A stretch of DNA of 64,000 bases, taken from NCBI GenBank assembly GCA_963678135.1, contig OY782667.1, positions 1,550,001 to 1,614,000 on the forward strand, written 5' to 3'. A model generated the notes under the pieces. The model made no database searches. It saw nothing but the letters and a program-made list of their open reading frames with translations, and was not told the DNA's origin. The position numbers and the translations under genes were made by a program. Of this stretch, positions 41,834 through 50,892 are shown piece after piece (the stretch's first letter is position 1; each line of letters opens with the position of its first letter). Origin of the DNA: JAHJKV01 sp963678135 (GTDB lineage: Bacteria > Desulfobacterota > Desulfovibrionia > Desulfovibrionales > Desulfovibrionaceae).

Positions 41834-42844
41834 CTACCTAACGATCACAGTTGAAGCATCTAACACTGTAGCCAAGACTATTTTTTTGCTCTGCAAATTT
41901 CGCACCTCAATTCTATCGCCAAACTCTGCATCACTTAAGGCCATAGCCTTAGTAACTAAACGTATCCTCTTTCCTTGATACACCAAATCTACTTGCTCTC
42001 CTTTAGCCACGACCGGCACAGATTCAAGATTTTCTTGAACTAAAGGTTGCCCTGTACCCACAGGACGCTTCAGGCGAAAGGGCCCACTTTTGCCGTCCCA
42101 AGGAGTTTTAACAAATGCAAGATTTTTTTTGATAAATGTAACCTTACTTGGAGTCAGTTCTTCAAGTCGGTTGATGGGTCTTGCAGCACAAGGAATGGTT
42201 TGCCACAGATCAACAAAAAGCGAGGCAGCCAATTGACTGTTGATGCGTCCATCCAGCCCCTTAACATACAACATAATAGCAATAGAACCGGGTTCTAAGG
42301 CACTCGTTGCTTTAATTTCTACACTGTCCATGGCATCAGATAAAAAAATGTATTTTGGCAATCTAAAATTTCGGAACCTTAGTTCTGCATTATGTTTTGC
42401 CAAACGTGGCGTCAAAAAATCGACAACAAGTTTTTCTATCTCCGGCCTATCCAAAACTTTTCCGCCTCGTTGTACAACTAAACGGCTTGGATACACACAA
42501 GCCGGGGCATACTGAGGAGCATAATATTCTATCAATTTTTGTAATTGTTCGTTTGAAACAGCCTGTTGATGCCTCTGGCTTTCTGGACTTTTCCAAAGTT
42601 GCACAGTAGCAAGATCGCGTTTCACTTTTTCAGGAACTTGCCCTACTAAATTCACAATTTCACTCAGTAAGACATGTTGACCTTGAGCAACTGCTGCCGA
42701 ACGCACTTGAAGACGCCAAGCATCAGGTGCGTTCTGTATTCCCCATGCCAGCTTCGGCATAAGGGATACAGCAAAAAGCACTGTAATCAAAATGATAGGG
42801 CTTATATACTGTGATATTTTCCCTGTTTTGCTCAATGTACTCAT
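41834..42844 (-). CDS. flgA: Flagellar P-ring assembly chaperone FlgA
   Basis: Periplasmic protein needed to assemble FlgI. 336 residues, longer than E. coli FlgA (219), as common in Desulfovibrio. A signal/anchor segment (PIILITVLFAVSLMPKLAWG) begins it. The C-terminal SAF domain shows the FlgA pattern: FRLKRPVGTGQPLVQENLES, VDLVYQGKRIRLVTKAMAL, and GDRIEVRNLQSKKIV. AAGGAAG precedes the ATG. Confidence 0.9.
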   Translation of the reverse strand: MSTLSKTGKISQYISPIILITVLFAVSLMPKLAWGIQNAPDAWRLQVRSAAVAQGQHVLLSEIVNLVGQVPEKVKRDLATVQLWKSPESQRHQQAVSNEQLQKLIEYYAPQYAPACVYPSRLVVQRGGKVLDRPEIEKLVVDFLTPRLAKHNAELRFRNFRLPKYIFLSDAMDSVEIKATSALEPGSIAIMLYVKGLDGRINSQLAASLFVDLWQTIPCAARPINRLEELTPSKVTFIKKNLAFVKTPWDGKSGPFRLKRPVGTGQPLVQENLESVPVVAKGEQVDLVYQGKRIRLVTKAMALSDAEFGDRIEVRNLQSKKIVLATVLDASTVIVR

Positions 42845-42877
42845 ATCAATACCGCTTCCTTGTATTTAATTTTTTGC

Positions 42878-43660
42878 TTAACGTTTTACATTGATTGCGG
42901 TCTGCATCATGGTATCGGAGGTGGTAATAGCCTTTGAGTTTACTTCAAAAGCTCGCTGGGCAACAATTAAACCAACCATTTCATCAACCATTTCGACGTT
43001 AGAGCCCTCCACATATCCTTGTAGCAATGTTCCAAAATTTTCAGAACCAGGCGTACCGCTCACAGGAGGGCCGGACGCTTCGGTTTCTGAATAAAGATTG
43101 CGTCCGTTTGCTTTCAGGCCGGCAGGATTAATGAATGTATGAAGATTGATCGTTGTAGAAACGAGAACTGTTCCACTTTTGTCTACAGCTGAAATCAGGC
43201 CATTTTCTGAAATAACCACTTCTTCAGCATCTGTAGGCACAGTAAATTCCGGCTGCAGAGGATAACCATTCGCAGTGACCACCACTCCTTCATTGTTCAG
43301 CTTAAAGGTACCAGCACGAGTATAAACATCCTCTCCATTGCGATCCACAAGGAAAAAACCATCGCCTTCAATGGCTACGTCCAAATCATTGGCAGTGTTC
43401 TCAAAAGAACCTTGATTAAAAAATTTATGTACGCTTACTGGTCGTACTCCCATACCTACTTGCATTCCCGAAGGAATCCTATCACCAGCCTCGTTGGTTG
43501 TTCCTGCCACACGCACTGTTTGATACATAAGGTCTTCAAACTCCGCCCTACTCTTCTTAAAAGCAGTGGTTCTGACGTTGGCAAGGTTGTTGGACAGTAC
43601 ATCAATGTGTGTTTGCTGAGCCACCATCCCTGTAGCTGCAGTCCATAAGGATCTCATCAT
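42878..43660 (-). CDS. flgG: Flagellar distal rod protein FlgG
   Basis: 260 residues, standard length. N-terminal rod motif MMRSLWTAATGMVAQQTHID followed by VLSNNLANVRTTAFKKSR; middle GEDVYTRAGTFKLN; C-terminal GYVEGSNVEMVDEMVGLIVA and the final helix. AAGGAGGCATAA precedes the ATG. It follows flgF by 24 bp. Confidence 0.96.
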   Translation of the reverse strand: MMRSLWTAATGMVAQQTHIDVLSNNLANVRTTAFKKSRAEFEDLMYQTVRVAGTTNEAGDRIPSGMQVGMGVRPVSVHKFFNQGSFENTANDLDVAIEGDGFFLVDRNGEDVYTRAGTFKLNNEGVVVTANGYPLQPEFTVPTDAEEVVISENGLISAVDKSGTVLVSTTINLHTFINPAGLKANGRNLYSETEASGPPVSGTPGSENFGTLLQGYVEGSNVEMVDEMVGLIVAQRAFEVNSKAITTSDTMMQTAINVKR

Positions 43661-43683
43661 AATTTTATGCCTCCTTGATCAGT

Positions 43684-44469
43684 TTAGCCAGAAGCCCGAC
43701 CAACCTGTGTAATCAACTTTTGATCCATTTCCGATGTGCCTTTCATCATTTTTGAATACAATTCAAAGGCTCTTTGCGTGGCAATCATGGAAACCATTTC
43801 AGTTACTATTTCTACATTGCCGGTTTCTAAATACCCTTGTTCAATGCTAATATCAGTTGGAGGTATTTCCATTGCAGCTCTGCCGGGCTCTATTTGGTAC
43901 AAATTATTTCCTATTTTTTGCAGTGCTGTCTTATCGTCTACATCCACAACAAGGAGAGTCTCTAAACTTTCTCCATCAACTTGAATAACTCCAGAAGGAC
44001 CAATACCCACATCCTTGGCATTTAAGGGAATAACAATTGGCCCTCCTTCCCCAAGAACTTCAAAGCCTCGTTGAGTGATCAGTCTTCCATCATTGCTCAA
44101 ACTAAAAGAACCATCACGAGTTAAATAATCACCATCTGGTGTTCGCACTTTGAAAAAACCTTCACCAAGAATAGCGCAATCAAGATGATTATTTGTTTCA
44201 CGAAGATGCCCTTGACTAAAATCAATGCGCTGTTCTGAAAGACGAGGCTTGGCAATAACATCAGGTTTTGGCCATAAATCCTTGTCCCGAAGAAAACCTT
44301 TAGAATCGACCAAATAGTCATGAGCAAACTTCAAAAAAGTATCCTTAAAGGCTATTCTGTCTTTTTTATAGGCATTGGTATTAGCATTTGCCAAATTATT
44401 GGCAATCTGATTCATTTTGATTTCATTGGACATTGCGCCGTACATGGCGCTCATCATACTATCTCGCAT
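43684..44469 (-). CDS. flgF: Flagellar proximal rod protein FlgF
   Basis: 261 residues from ATG 44469, chosen for GGAGAG upstream and because the longer frame adds a stretch unlike any rod protein. Starts MRDSMMSAMYGAMSNEIKMN with NNLANANTNAYKK; the C-terminus has GYLETGNVEIVTEMVSMIAT. First gene of the operon. A dispersed repeat (44543-44760) lies about 70 bp upstream, where a promoter is expected. Confidence 0.95.
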   Translation of the reverse strand: MRDSMMSAMYGAMSNEIKMNQIANNLANANTNAYKKDRIAFKDTFLKFAHDYLVDSKGFLRDKDLWPKPDVIAKPRLSEQRIDFSQGHLRETNNHLDCAILGEGFFKVRTPDGDYLTRDGSFSLSNDGRLITQRGFEVLGEGGPIVIPLNAKDVGIGPSGVIQVDGESLETLLVVDVDDKTALQKIGNNLYQIEPGRAAMEIPPTDISIEQGYLETGNVEIVTEMVSMIATQRAFELYSKMMKGTSEMDQKLITQVGRASG

Positions 44470-45005
44470 AAATGTCTCTCCTGCTGTGACAATTTTAATG
44501 CAAAGAATGCGCCAAGAAACGTAATGATATGTTATGCAGCGAGGCAAACGCATATAAATTTCAAAGCGAACACTTAGTTTGAAACAAATTCAGGAGTATC
44601 CAATTCCCCCCCCGTCTTGTTATGCCTTTCTTGCATATCATTCTGCGCGAAGTCGCAGAATCCAGTGCTTTACACAGCGTGGCAGTATATCCTCCTTCGT
44701 CATTCTGCGCGAAGTCGCGACAGTCCAGCAAAGCGCAGGATGACAAGAGGGGGGAAACAAGAGAATAAGCAGGGAGTATTAACCTTAAACTAACCTCCTA
44801 CTGGTGCAAAAGAGTGCCCCCAGTTATGTGAATCCAGCTCTCAGCTCTTGCTTTTGCCCTGAACATCGCCTTATTTGATTTGAAGTATCATCTAAAAAAT
44901 TATACAAATATTTTTGAAGTTAAAAAAAATCTTGGAGCTGTACCAGATAACTACCCAAAATATTTTGAGTCTATGTTTCCGTGACTACATTACCTAGGAT
45001 GTCCG
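44470..45005. repeat. Repeat region between flgF and the Smr gene (dispersed family, copy 4)
   Basis: A 536-bp divergent gap without a gene. From 44543 it reads GGCAAACGCATATAAATTTC then AAAGCGAACACTTAGTTTG, matching 45985-46016. The hairpin ATTCTGCG-CGAAGT-CGCAGAAT lies at 44640-44661, with a second, degenerate copy near 44700. Promoters for flgF and the Smr gene must lie here, but I cannot choose them. Confidence 0.75.
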
Positions 45006-45671
45006 ATGCCTTCTCAAAAAATCAACACTCTACAAGAACTAAAAAAAATCAAACTTAAAAAAGAAAACAAATGCTCGGTGCAGCATACAAGCTCTCAACA
45101 CAATCAATACGAGAAAAAATCTCAGGCTTGTTCAGCAAACGATGAACAAGCCCTATTTCTGCAAGCTATGCATGGAGTTGATCCGTTTGAGGATAAGCAT
45201 AAACAACACATACATATGCACTCTGCGCAGGTGTTGCCTCAAAAAACATGCCGCTCCAAGCAAACTTCAAAAAAACATATATTCCAAAACACAATTGAAT
45301 TGAATATGGAATATGCTGCACAATACATGCACGGCTATGTACAAGGCCTTGATTCTAAAATATTCCAAAAGCTCAAAAATGGTAGCTATACTTATACGGC
45401 TCAACTTGATTTACATGGAATGCACGCAGATCAAGCCTTGGATTCATTGCTTTTCTTTGTTCAAGAAGCATACTTACAAGGTAAACAATGCCTTCTGTTG
45501 ATCACAGGGCGTGGCCTCAGTTCACCCGGTGGTCAAAGTATTTTGCGTCAAACAACGTTTGAATGCTTAACTCGTGATCCCCTGCGCTCAATCATTCTCG
45601 CCTTTGTCACGGCACTACCCCGTGATGGTGGTTCAGGGGCATTGTATCTTTTGCTAAGAAAAAAGAAATGA
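45006..45671 (+). CDS. Smr (small MutS-related) domain protein
   Basis: 221 residues. The N-terminal half is polar and low in complexity (many K, Q, H). The C-terminal Smr domain shows AQLDLHGMHADQALDSLLFF, the LDxHG signature, then LLITGRGLSSPGG and FVTALPRDGGSGALYLLL. Smr domains are nucleases or RNA-binding modules; the E. coli SmrB homologue cleaves mRNA at collided ribosomes. Specific role here not shown. It is followed at 41 bp by tRNA-Pro. Confidence 0.88.
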   Translation: MPSQKINTLQELKKIKLKKENKCSVQHTSSQHNQYEKKSQACSANDEQALFLQAMHGVDPFEDKHKQHIHMHSAQVLPQKTCRSKQTSKKHIFQNTIELNMEYAAQYMHGYVQGLDSKIFQKLKNGSYTYTAQLDLHGMHADQALDSLLFFVQEAYLQGKQCLLLITGRGLSSPGGQSILRQTTFECLTRDPLRSIILAFVTALPRDGGSGALYLLLRKKK

Positions 45672-45712
45672 TTGACAAAATTGAGGCACATGGCTAGTTA
45701 ATTCCTCCTTAT

Positions 45713-45789
45713 CGGGATGTAGCGCAGCCTGGAAGCGCACTTGAATGGGGTTCAAGGGGCCGGAGGTTCAAATCCTCTCATCCCGACCA
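45713..45789 (+). tRNA. tRNA-Pro (anticodon GGG)
   Basis: Acceptor CGGGATG/CATCCCG, D arm GCGC..GCGC, anticodon stem CTTGA/TCAAG enclosing ATGGGGT (anticodon GGG), T arm GGAGG-TTCAAAT-CCTCT, discriminator A and encoded CCA. 77 nt. Confidence 0.95.
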
Positions 45790-45800
45790 GATGAAAACAA

Positions 45801-45834
45801 GGGTTTACGGTAGCTTATACTGTAAATCCTTTTT
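45801..45834 (+). terminator. Terminator after tRNA-Pro
   Basis: Stem GGGTTTACGGTA / TACTGTAAATCC (two G-T pairs) with TTTTT after it. Confidence 0.85.
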
Positions 45835-45940
45835 CTATTTCTATCCTATTTCTATCTTCACCACATGTTCACTGCTTTTTTCTTTTTATTTTTCCGCCTT
45901 CTCAAGGTGTAAATCTTTTTCATTTTACAGGATGGGAACA

Positions 45941-46018
45941 TGAATGAAAAAACTCAAGACATCCTCTCTGAACCCAAGGCAACCGCATATAAATTTCAAA
46001 GCGAACACTTAGTTTGAA
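45941..46018 (+). pseudogene. Truncated 25-codon gene start next to repeat copy 5
   Basis: After AGGATGGGAAC an ATG opens a frame reading MNEKTQDILSEPKATAYKF and a few more residues before TGA. From about codon 15 the DNA is the dispersed repeat, so the frame looks like a gene start cut off by the repeat. The original gene cannot be identified. Confidence 0.4.
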
Positions 46019-46330
46019 ACAAATTTAGGAGTATCCGATTCCCTCCCAGTCTTGTTATGCCTTTCTTGCTTGTCATTTTGCGCGAAGTCGTGAAAATCCA
46101 GTGTATTACACAGCGTGGCAGTACATCCTCTTTCGTCATTCTGCGCGAAGTCGCAGAATCCAGCAGAGCCAAACTATGAGGGTTTGACGCAGCAAGAGAA
46201 AAAACAAGGAGGAAGAAGAGAAGACAAGAAGAAGAAGCGAAGACAGAAGAACTGGAACCTGCGACTTAGGCACAGGATGACAAAGGGAGCAGGGTAATTA
46301 CGAAGGCGTTCGCGTTGAAATTTAAGTGCG
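45985..46330 (+). repeat. Dispersed intergenic repeat, copy 5, with homopurine tract
   Basis: Starts GCAACCGCATATAAATTTCA and ends, inverted, TTCGCGTTGAAATTTAAG: the AAATTTCAA..CGAAC end motif recurs in opposite orientation, as in a miniature inverted-repeat element of about 340 bp. Inside are two ATTCTGCG-type hairpins (46134-46160 clearest), a purine-rich tract of about 60 nt (46192-46252), then CTGCGACTTAGGCACAGGAT. No gene in this stretch; a 60-codon frame is low complexity. Confidence 0.65.
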
Positions 46331-46417
46331 CTCTCTCTAAATCAAAAAAGTTGTTGCTTGACCTTCGGTTTTTGCCTGTGTATGCTTTGAAATCGTTTGA
46401 AAACCGGAGGGTTTATA

Positions 46418-46612
46418 ATGTTTGGACTTGGTGTTGGAGAGTTAGTTATCATTCTGCTCGTAGTGGTTCTTATCTTTGGCGGTAAAAAATTGCCGGAAAT
46501 AGGCGCAGGGGTTGGAAAAGCTATTAAAAATTTTAAGAGTGCAACCAATGAACCCGATGAAATTGACGTTACACCGGGAAAAGAAAAAATTAAGGAAAAA
46601 GACGAAGCATAA
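46418..46612 (+). CDS. tatA: Twin-arginine translocase subunit TatA
   Basis: 64 residues from ATG 46418, with GGAGGG just upstream. Begins MFGLGVGELVIILLVVVLIF (membrane helix), then FGGKKLPEIGAGVGKAIKNF, the amphipathic helix with the FGxxKLPE signature, and a short charged tail. It forms the size-fitting pore for folded, often cofactor-bearing, exported proteins. No tatB or tatC is adjacent, so the other subunits must be elsewhere. Confidence 0.95.
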   Translation: MFGLGVGELVIILLVVVLIFGGKKLPEIGAGVGKAIKNFKSATNEPDEIDVTPGKEKIKEKDEA

Positions 46613-46634
46613 AATTCTACATACATATTTCCAT

Positions 46635-46671
46635 AAAGGCCCAAACTTCTTCAAAATTTTGGGCTTTTTTA
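46635..46671 (+). terminator. Terminator after tatA
   Basis: GCCCAAA / TTTGGGC with extended A/T pairing and TTTTTT after it. It lies in the convergent gap before pgsA. Confidence 0.85.
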
Positions 46672-46686
46672 TGTCCGAGCAAAAAT

Positions 46687-47262
46687 TTATTCAGATTTAC
46701 CCTCCTCTGATGGCAGGTACTTAAAACCTGTAATCAAATAGCCGGTGCCAGAGATAACAGTCAAAACAGTCGTCGTACCAGTCAATCCCCAAACAAATAC
46801 CGGCCACGAAATATTAAGATAGCTACTGATCATAATAAAGAAAACCAAGACAATTTGAAATAAGGTTGTTACTTTGCTGACTTTACTTGGTAATATTTTA
46901 TATTCTACGTCTACGCCCAAGAAACTCAAAAACAATAGCCCTCCAACAATTATGAGATCTCGGCTAATGACCACAATGGATAACCAACTGGGGACTAAGG
47001 CCTCTAAGGCAAGACAAATATAGGCTGTATCAAGCAATATTTTATCAGCCAAGGGATCAAGAATTGCGCCTAAATATGAGCGTTGACGCAATAATCTAGC
47101 TAAAAAGCCATCAAGAGCGTCCGTAGCTCCGGCCACTGCAAAAAGCATTAAAGCCACATCAAAGCGTCTTACAGAAAAGGCCATAACAAAGGCCGGCGTC
47201 AACAAAATCCTCACTATGCTTAAAACATTGGGAATCGTTAAATTTGAATCGCGTTGCTGCAT
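46687..47262 (-). CDS. pgsA: CDP-diacylglycerol-glycerol-3-phosphate 3-phosphatidyltransferase
   Basis: Makes phosphatidylglycerol phosphate at the inner membrane. 191 residues with several membrane helices. CDP-alcohol phosphotransferase motif DALDGFLARLLRQRSYLGAI then LDPLADK, with all conserved aspartates. N-terminal TIPNVLSIVRILLTP is also typical. Last gene of a minus-strand run starting at 49335. Confidence 0.95.
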   Translation of the reverse strand: MQQRDSNLTIPNVLSIVRILLTPAFVMAFSVRRFDVALMLFAVAGATDALDGFLARLLRQRSYLGAILDPLADKILLDTAYICLALEALVPSWLSIVVISRDLIIVGGLLFLSFLGVDVEYKILPSKVSKVTTLFQIVLVFFIMISSYLNISWPVFVWGLTGTTTVLTVISGTGYLITGFKYLPSEEGKSE

Positions 47263-47302
47263 ATCACTCTACTATTGTTACCGAAGATGAGCAAAAAACT
47301 CT

Positions 47303-48241
47303 TTATTGTGCAATGCGAGAAAAATCAGCATAGCGTAAAATATATGACAAATTGCGTGGAGCAAGATATTTTTGCAATCTTAGCTCAAGCTCACTGCTAT
47401 TGACAGGTTGTACGCGCCATCTCGCGCAAATGCCTGCGGTTTTCATATCCATATCAAGTAATGTTGCAGTACGGATAATATCCTCCCAGCTTTGCAGCAC
47501 ACGCTCAAAATCCTGCACACCTCCCGGCGCAAACCAGCCTGAAACAGTCAATTCCAGTCCACTGTCCGGTAAAAGCTTTTCAAAACCAGCAATATATTTT
47601 TCCCAAAGAAAAAACCATGCGGTCGGAACATCCACATCCATTGCACGCCAATTCCCTTCCTCGGACTCAAGTGAGCAAGAGACAATACCGGTTTCCAAAC
47701 GCTCCAAACTCAATTTTGCCTTTGCTTCACTCATATTTTTAATATTAAAAAGTTGCATAAGCACCTGCAAAGCCTCCAAGTCTTGTGGAGGCAGGTCTGG
47801 CATAGCTAACACACTAAAATAACGAAGAGGATAATTTTGCTTGTCCAAGCCTATTTTTTCTAAAAAATTGCGAACCTTTCGTTTGTTGACATCCACTTCG
47901 AGCATCATGGTCAAGCCATCTTCTGTAGCAGAAGCAGCTATTTCCTTGTACCCCAAAACCCAATCTTTAGCACAAGATTTTAAGAAAGTACGAAAAACAT
48001 CTTTTTCTTTTGCACTAAAGCTATGTTGCGATTGCTTGATGGCAACATGAGCAATGGCTTCGGCAAAACCAAGCAAAAGTGCCTCATGCCGTAATTCCGT
48101 TGCTGAAAATTCTCGTATTTCTTCTCCATCCTTAACAATAAGGCGAGGCTGGAAAATCCTGACTTCTTCAAATGCAAAAGCAGGGCTACTTCCCCCAAAA
48201 AACATTCCCAAAAAAACAATAAGTGGCACCAAATATTTCAT
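47303..48241 (-). CDS. Secreted protein of unknown function (pair, gene 2)
   Basis: 312 residues with a signal peptide (YLVPLIVFLGMFFGGSSPAFA). The mature part starts FEEVRIFQPRLIVKDG and includes RHEALLLGFAEAIAHVA. The organisation, a secreted protein with a repeated alpha-beta body and no catalytic motif, recalls DUF2066-type proteins, but I am not sure. It follows the next secreted gene by 17 bp and probably works with it. Confidence 0.65.
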   Translation of the reverse strand: MKYLVPLIVFLGMFFGGSSPAFAFEEVRIFQPRLIVKDGEEIREFSATELRHEALLLGFAEAIAHVAIKQSQHSFSAKEKDVFRTFLKSCAKDWVLGYKEIAASATEDGLTMMLEVDVNKRKVRNFLEKIGLDKQNYPLRYFSVLAMPDLPPQDLEALQVLMQLFNIKNMSEAKAKLSLERLETGIVSCSLESEEGNWRAMDVDVPTAWFFLWEKYIAGFEKLLPDSGLELTVSGWFAPGGVQDFERVLQSWEDIIRTATLLDMDMKTAGICARWRVQPVNSSELELRLQKYLAPRNLSYILRYADFSRIAQ

Positions 48242-48258
48242 AATATACCTAAAAAAAT

Positions 48259-49335
48259 TTAATCAATGAGTATTGTTACTCGACAATTATCGCGTATATC
48301 CTGTTTCTTAAATAAAGACCGAATAAACTCTGCGTCTTCATACGAAACAACAATATCTGCTTTATTGACACCGGAAACAGCAAGAACAGAAACGCGTAGC
48401 GGAGAATCTCCACTACGAATTTTTATCGCATCAGAAAAAGAGTTGCTCGTATAAAGACTTGCGCCCCAAGCAACAACATCATTACGCGAAATTTGAAATG
48501 CTCCGTAAGCCATTTTACCAGAAGGATCCACCACGGTAGGGAGCAGAGCTGGAACAAGCCCAAACCCTTGAGCATCTAAAACGAGCCCACTAAATCCACC
48601 CAAAGTTGCCATAGAACTTCGGTATTCAATTTTTTCCTTATCTTGCTTGGTCTCAGGAAGACTGCTGCTACTTAAAGAAATACTTTCCGGTACTCCGCTA
48701 AGAAAGGGTTCGTCCGCCGGCAAAAGTAATTCCGCACACTCGTTTCGCAAACGTATTGTGGCCGTAGCCATGACAGAAACTCCGCCACCAACAGTCGGAG
48801 ATTCTCGTAGTGACAATTTAGAATTTTGCAAAAATGAACGTATTGCGTCCAAACTTTTTAAGGGCAAAGTTGTGCCAACAGTTCTACGTCCATCGAGAGC
48901 TAAATTGTAGAGCATATCAAATAAAGATTTTCTTGCCTGCAAAGACGCTTTACGCACAGCAAGAGCTTTATCTCGTAGAGGATTTTTACTGTCATAAACC
49001 ACGCTTATTTCAGAAGTAGAAGCAATAATTCCGTTTTCCCAATCCACAAAACAACCAGCTGCCAGTGGCGCTATAACAATTTCAGGGATTAAAGCTTCCC
49101 TTTCTTTTCTTGTTGCAGCAGTTTTTTTGCCTTTTTGATTCAAATCTCCAATATTTTCCTCAATCCAATCGTCGACTTGTCCGGTCGCGCCTGATGATAC
49201 AGAGGCCGCAGGAAGGTTTTGTGTATTCTCAAATTGCTGCCCTTGAATATCTTCAAGTTCAGCCAAAGCCGGCATCGCAAAAATACCCAAGATAAAAATA
49301 AAAAACCATAAAGAAAAAAGCCTACAATATAACAT
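48259..49335 (-). CDS. Secreted protein of unknown function, LPP20/FlgT-like region (pair, gene 1)
   Basis: 358 residues; hydrophobic signal MLYCRLFSLWFFIFILGIFA then cleavage near ALA-ELED. The mid part (DKALAVRKASLQARKSLFDM) resembles LPP20-type secreted proteins that also occur near flagellar genes. The region GGFSGLVLDAQGFGLVPALL with PTVVDPSGKMAYG is a conserved-looking block. Family not certain. It may have an envelope or flagellar role. Confidence 0.6.
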   Translation of the reverse strand: MLYCRLFSLWFFIFILGIFAMPALAELEDIQGQQFENTQNLPAASVSSGATGQVDDWIEENIGDLNQKGKKTAATRKEREALIPEIVIAPLAAGCFVDWENGIIASTSEISVVYDSKNPLRDKALAVRKASLQARKSLFDMLYNLALDGRRTVGTTLPLKSLDAIRSFLQNSKLSLRESPTVGGGVSVMATATIRLRNECAELLLPADEPFLSGVPESISLSSSSLPETKQDKEKIEYRSSMATLGGFSGLVLDAQGFGLVPALLPTVVDPSGKMAYGAFQISRNDVVAWGASLYTSNSFSDAIKIRSGDSPLRVSVLAVSGVNKADIVVSYEDAEFIRSLFKKQDIRDNCRVTILID

Positions 49336-49428
49336 CTGTATCCAATACTCCTTGCTTGCACAAAAAATGTACCCTGTGCCTCATGTTTAGGCAAGCCTGT
49401 GAAAGACTCTATACATTATAGCCAATCC

Positions 49429-50349
49429 CTATAGCCAATCCTTGACAAGCTGTGCCATTTGGCCGACGTGCTCCAGTTGAAACCAGTGTACTTTCTTTTC
49501 CTTTTTTGCCCATGTGATTTGGCGTTTAGCATATGCTCTGGTGTGCTTAATCCATAAATATCTGGCTTCGTCCAAAGTTATTTCGCCCTGAATATAACGC
49601 AATAACTCAGCAGAGCCGATAGCAGTCCATGCAGGTGCATCTGGCTGTGGGCAACATTCCCAAGCCTTAAGTGCCTCCTGCACGGCACCAGCAGCCAACA
49701 TTGCGTCAATACGCTTTGCCAATTTTGGGGTCAATTCATCTAAATCAACATGGATACCAAGTTTCAAAGCATCAATATCAGGGCTTGGATGTATCTCAGT
49801 ATGCCATTCACTCATGCTTTTGCCTGTAGAAAGCCAAACTTCCATGGCTCGAGCATTACGCTGCGAATCATTTTCATGAATAATTGCAGCATACTGGGGG
49901 TCAATCTTTTGCATCTCCCGATACATTTTTTGAGGGCCTTCCTGCTCTAAACGCTCTAAGACTTGTTTGCGAATATTAGAAGCAATCTCAGGGATGGGCG
50001 ACATACCTTCGAGTAAAGCTCGTAAATATAAACCCGTTCCTCCAACAAGCACAGGGAGTCTTTTTTGCTGTATCACTTCGTCAATAGTTTGCAAGGCCAG
50101 CTTCGCAAAAGCGGAGGCATTGATCCGCGCCGTACTTGGAGCAAATCCGTAAAGTAAATGAGGCAGCACTGCTCGTTCTGAAGCGTCTGGTTGTGCAGTA
50201 ATAAGCGGAAAATCTCGATACACTTGCCGTGAATCATAGTTAATAATAGACGCCACTTGGTCTAAAGCAAGGGCTGCAGCTGTTTTGCCTGTTCCTGTTG
50301 CTCCTAATAAACAAACTACTTTTCGGGGAAATTTTTGAGGGTGCTTCAT
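49429..50349 (-). CDS. miaA: tRNA dimethylallyltransferase MiaA
   Basis: Adds dimethylallyl to A37 of tRNAs reading UNN codons. 306 residues. P-loop LLGATGTGKTAAA, NYDSRQVYRDFPLITAQP (substrate loop), HLLYG, VLVGGTGLYLRAL, and KRQITWAKKEKKVHWF at the C-terminus. It follows coaD by 33 bp on the same strand. Confidence 0.95.
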   Translation of the reverse strand: MKHPQKFPRKVVCLLGATGTGKTAAALALDQVASIINYDSRQVYRDFPLITAQPDASERAVLPHLLYGFAPSTARINASAFAKLALQTIDEVIQQKRLPVLVGGTGLYLRALLEGMSPIPEIASNIRKQVLERLEQEGPQKMYREMQKIDPQYAAIIHENDSQRNARAMEVWLSTGKSMSEWHTEIHPSPDIDALKLGIHVDLDELTPKLAKRIDAMLAAGAVQEALKAWECCPQPDAPAWTAIGSAELLRYIQGEITLDEARYLWIKHTRAYAKRQITWAKKEKKVHWFQLEHVGQMAQLVKDWL

Positions 50350-50382
50350 GGCTACAACTCACGACTGCCTTGCAAAACAAAC

Positions 50383-50892
50383 TCAATTATTTTTCTGCTC
50401 AGCGCAGCGTTTTGCAAGTGGCTCAAGCACACACTCCGGAACCAAACCTTTTACATTGCCCTTATGCATGGCCACTTCTTTTACAATTGTAGAAGAAAGA
50501 TACATCCACATATAATCAGTCATCATAAATATTGTTTGCACTTCTCGTGCAAGTTTACGATTCATAAGTGCCATTTGAAATTCATACTCAAAATCGGCCA
50601 CAGCGCGCATACCGCGTAAAATTGTCCCTGCTTTGCGCTGAATAACATAATCAACCAATAAACCCTCAAAAGGTTCCACCACAATATTGTCAAAATTACG
50701 AAAGGCTTGGCTCGCCAGGCTCACTCGTTCCTCTACGCTAAACATTGTTTGCTTCGGCGTAGAAGCAGCCACGGCAAAAATTATTGTATCAAAAGTTAGT
50801 GCTCCTCTGCGTGCCAAAGAAACATGCCCTAAAGTAATAGGATCAAAAGTTCCCGGATAAACCGCAACTCTATGATTTAACCTCGACTGCAT
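50383..50892 (-). CDS. coaD: Phosphopantetheine adenylyltransferase CoaD
   Basis: Penultimate step of coenzyme A synthesis. 169 residues from ATG 50892; AAGGA lies 7 nt upstream and the start overlaps the end of rsmD by 16 bases. Motifs: VAVYPGTFDPITLGHVSLAR (nucleotidyltransferase TxGH) and TDYMWMYLSSTIVKEVA (the ISSTxVRE element). The longer frame to 50931 is rejected. Confidence 0.95.
   Translation of the reverse strand: MQSRLNHRVAVYPGTFDPITLGHVSLARRGALTFDTIIFAVAASTPKQTMFSVEERVSLASQAFRNFDNIVVEPFEGLLVDYVIQRKAGTILRGMRAVADFEYEFQMALMNRKLAREVQTIFMMTDYMWMYLSSTIVKEVAMHKGNVKGLVPECVLEPLAKRCAEQKNN

Noticed and set aside
46115..46297. 60-codon frame with lysine-rich product
   Set aside because: It is the homopurine tract of repeat copy 5 read as codons.
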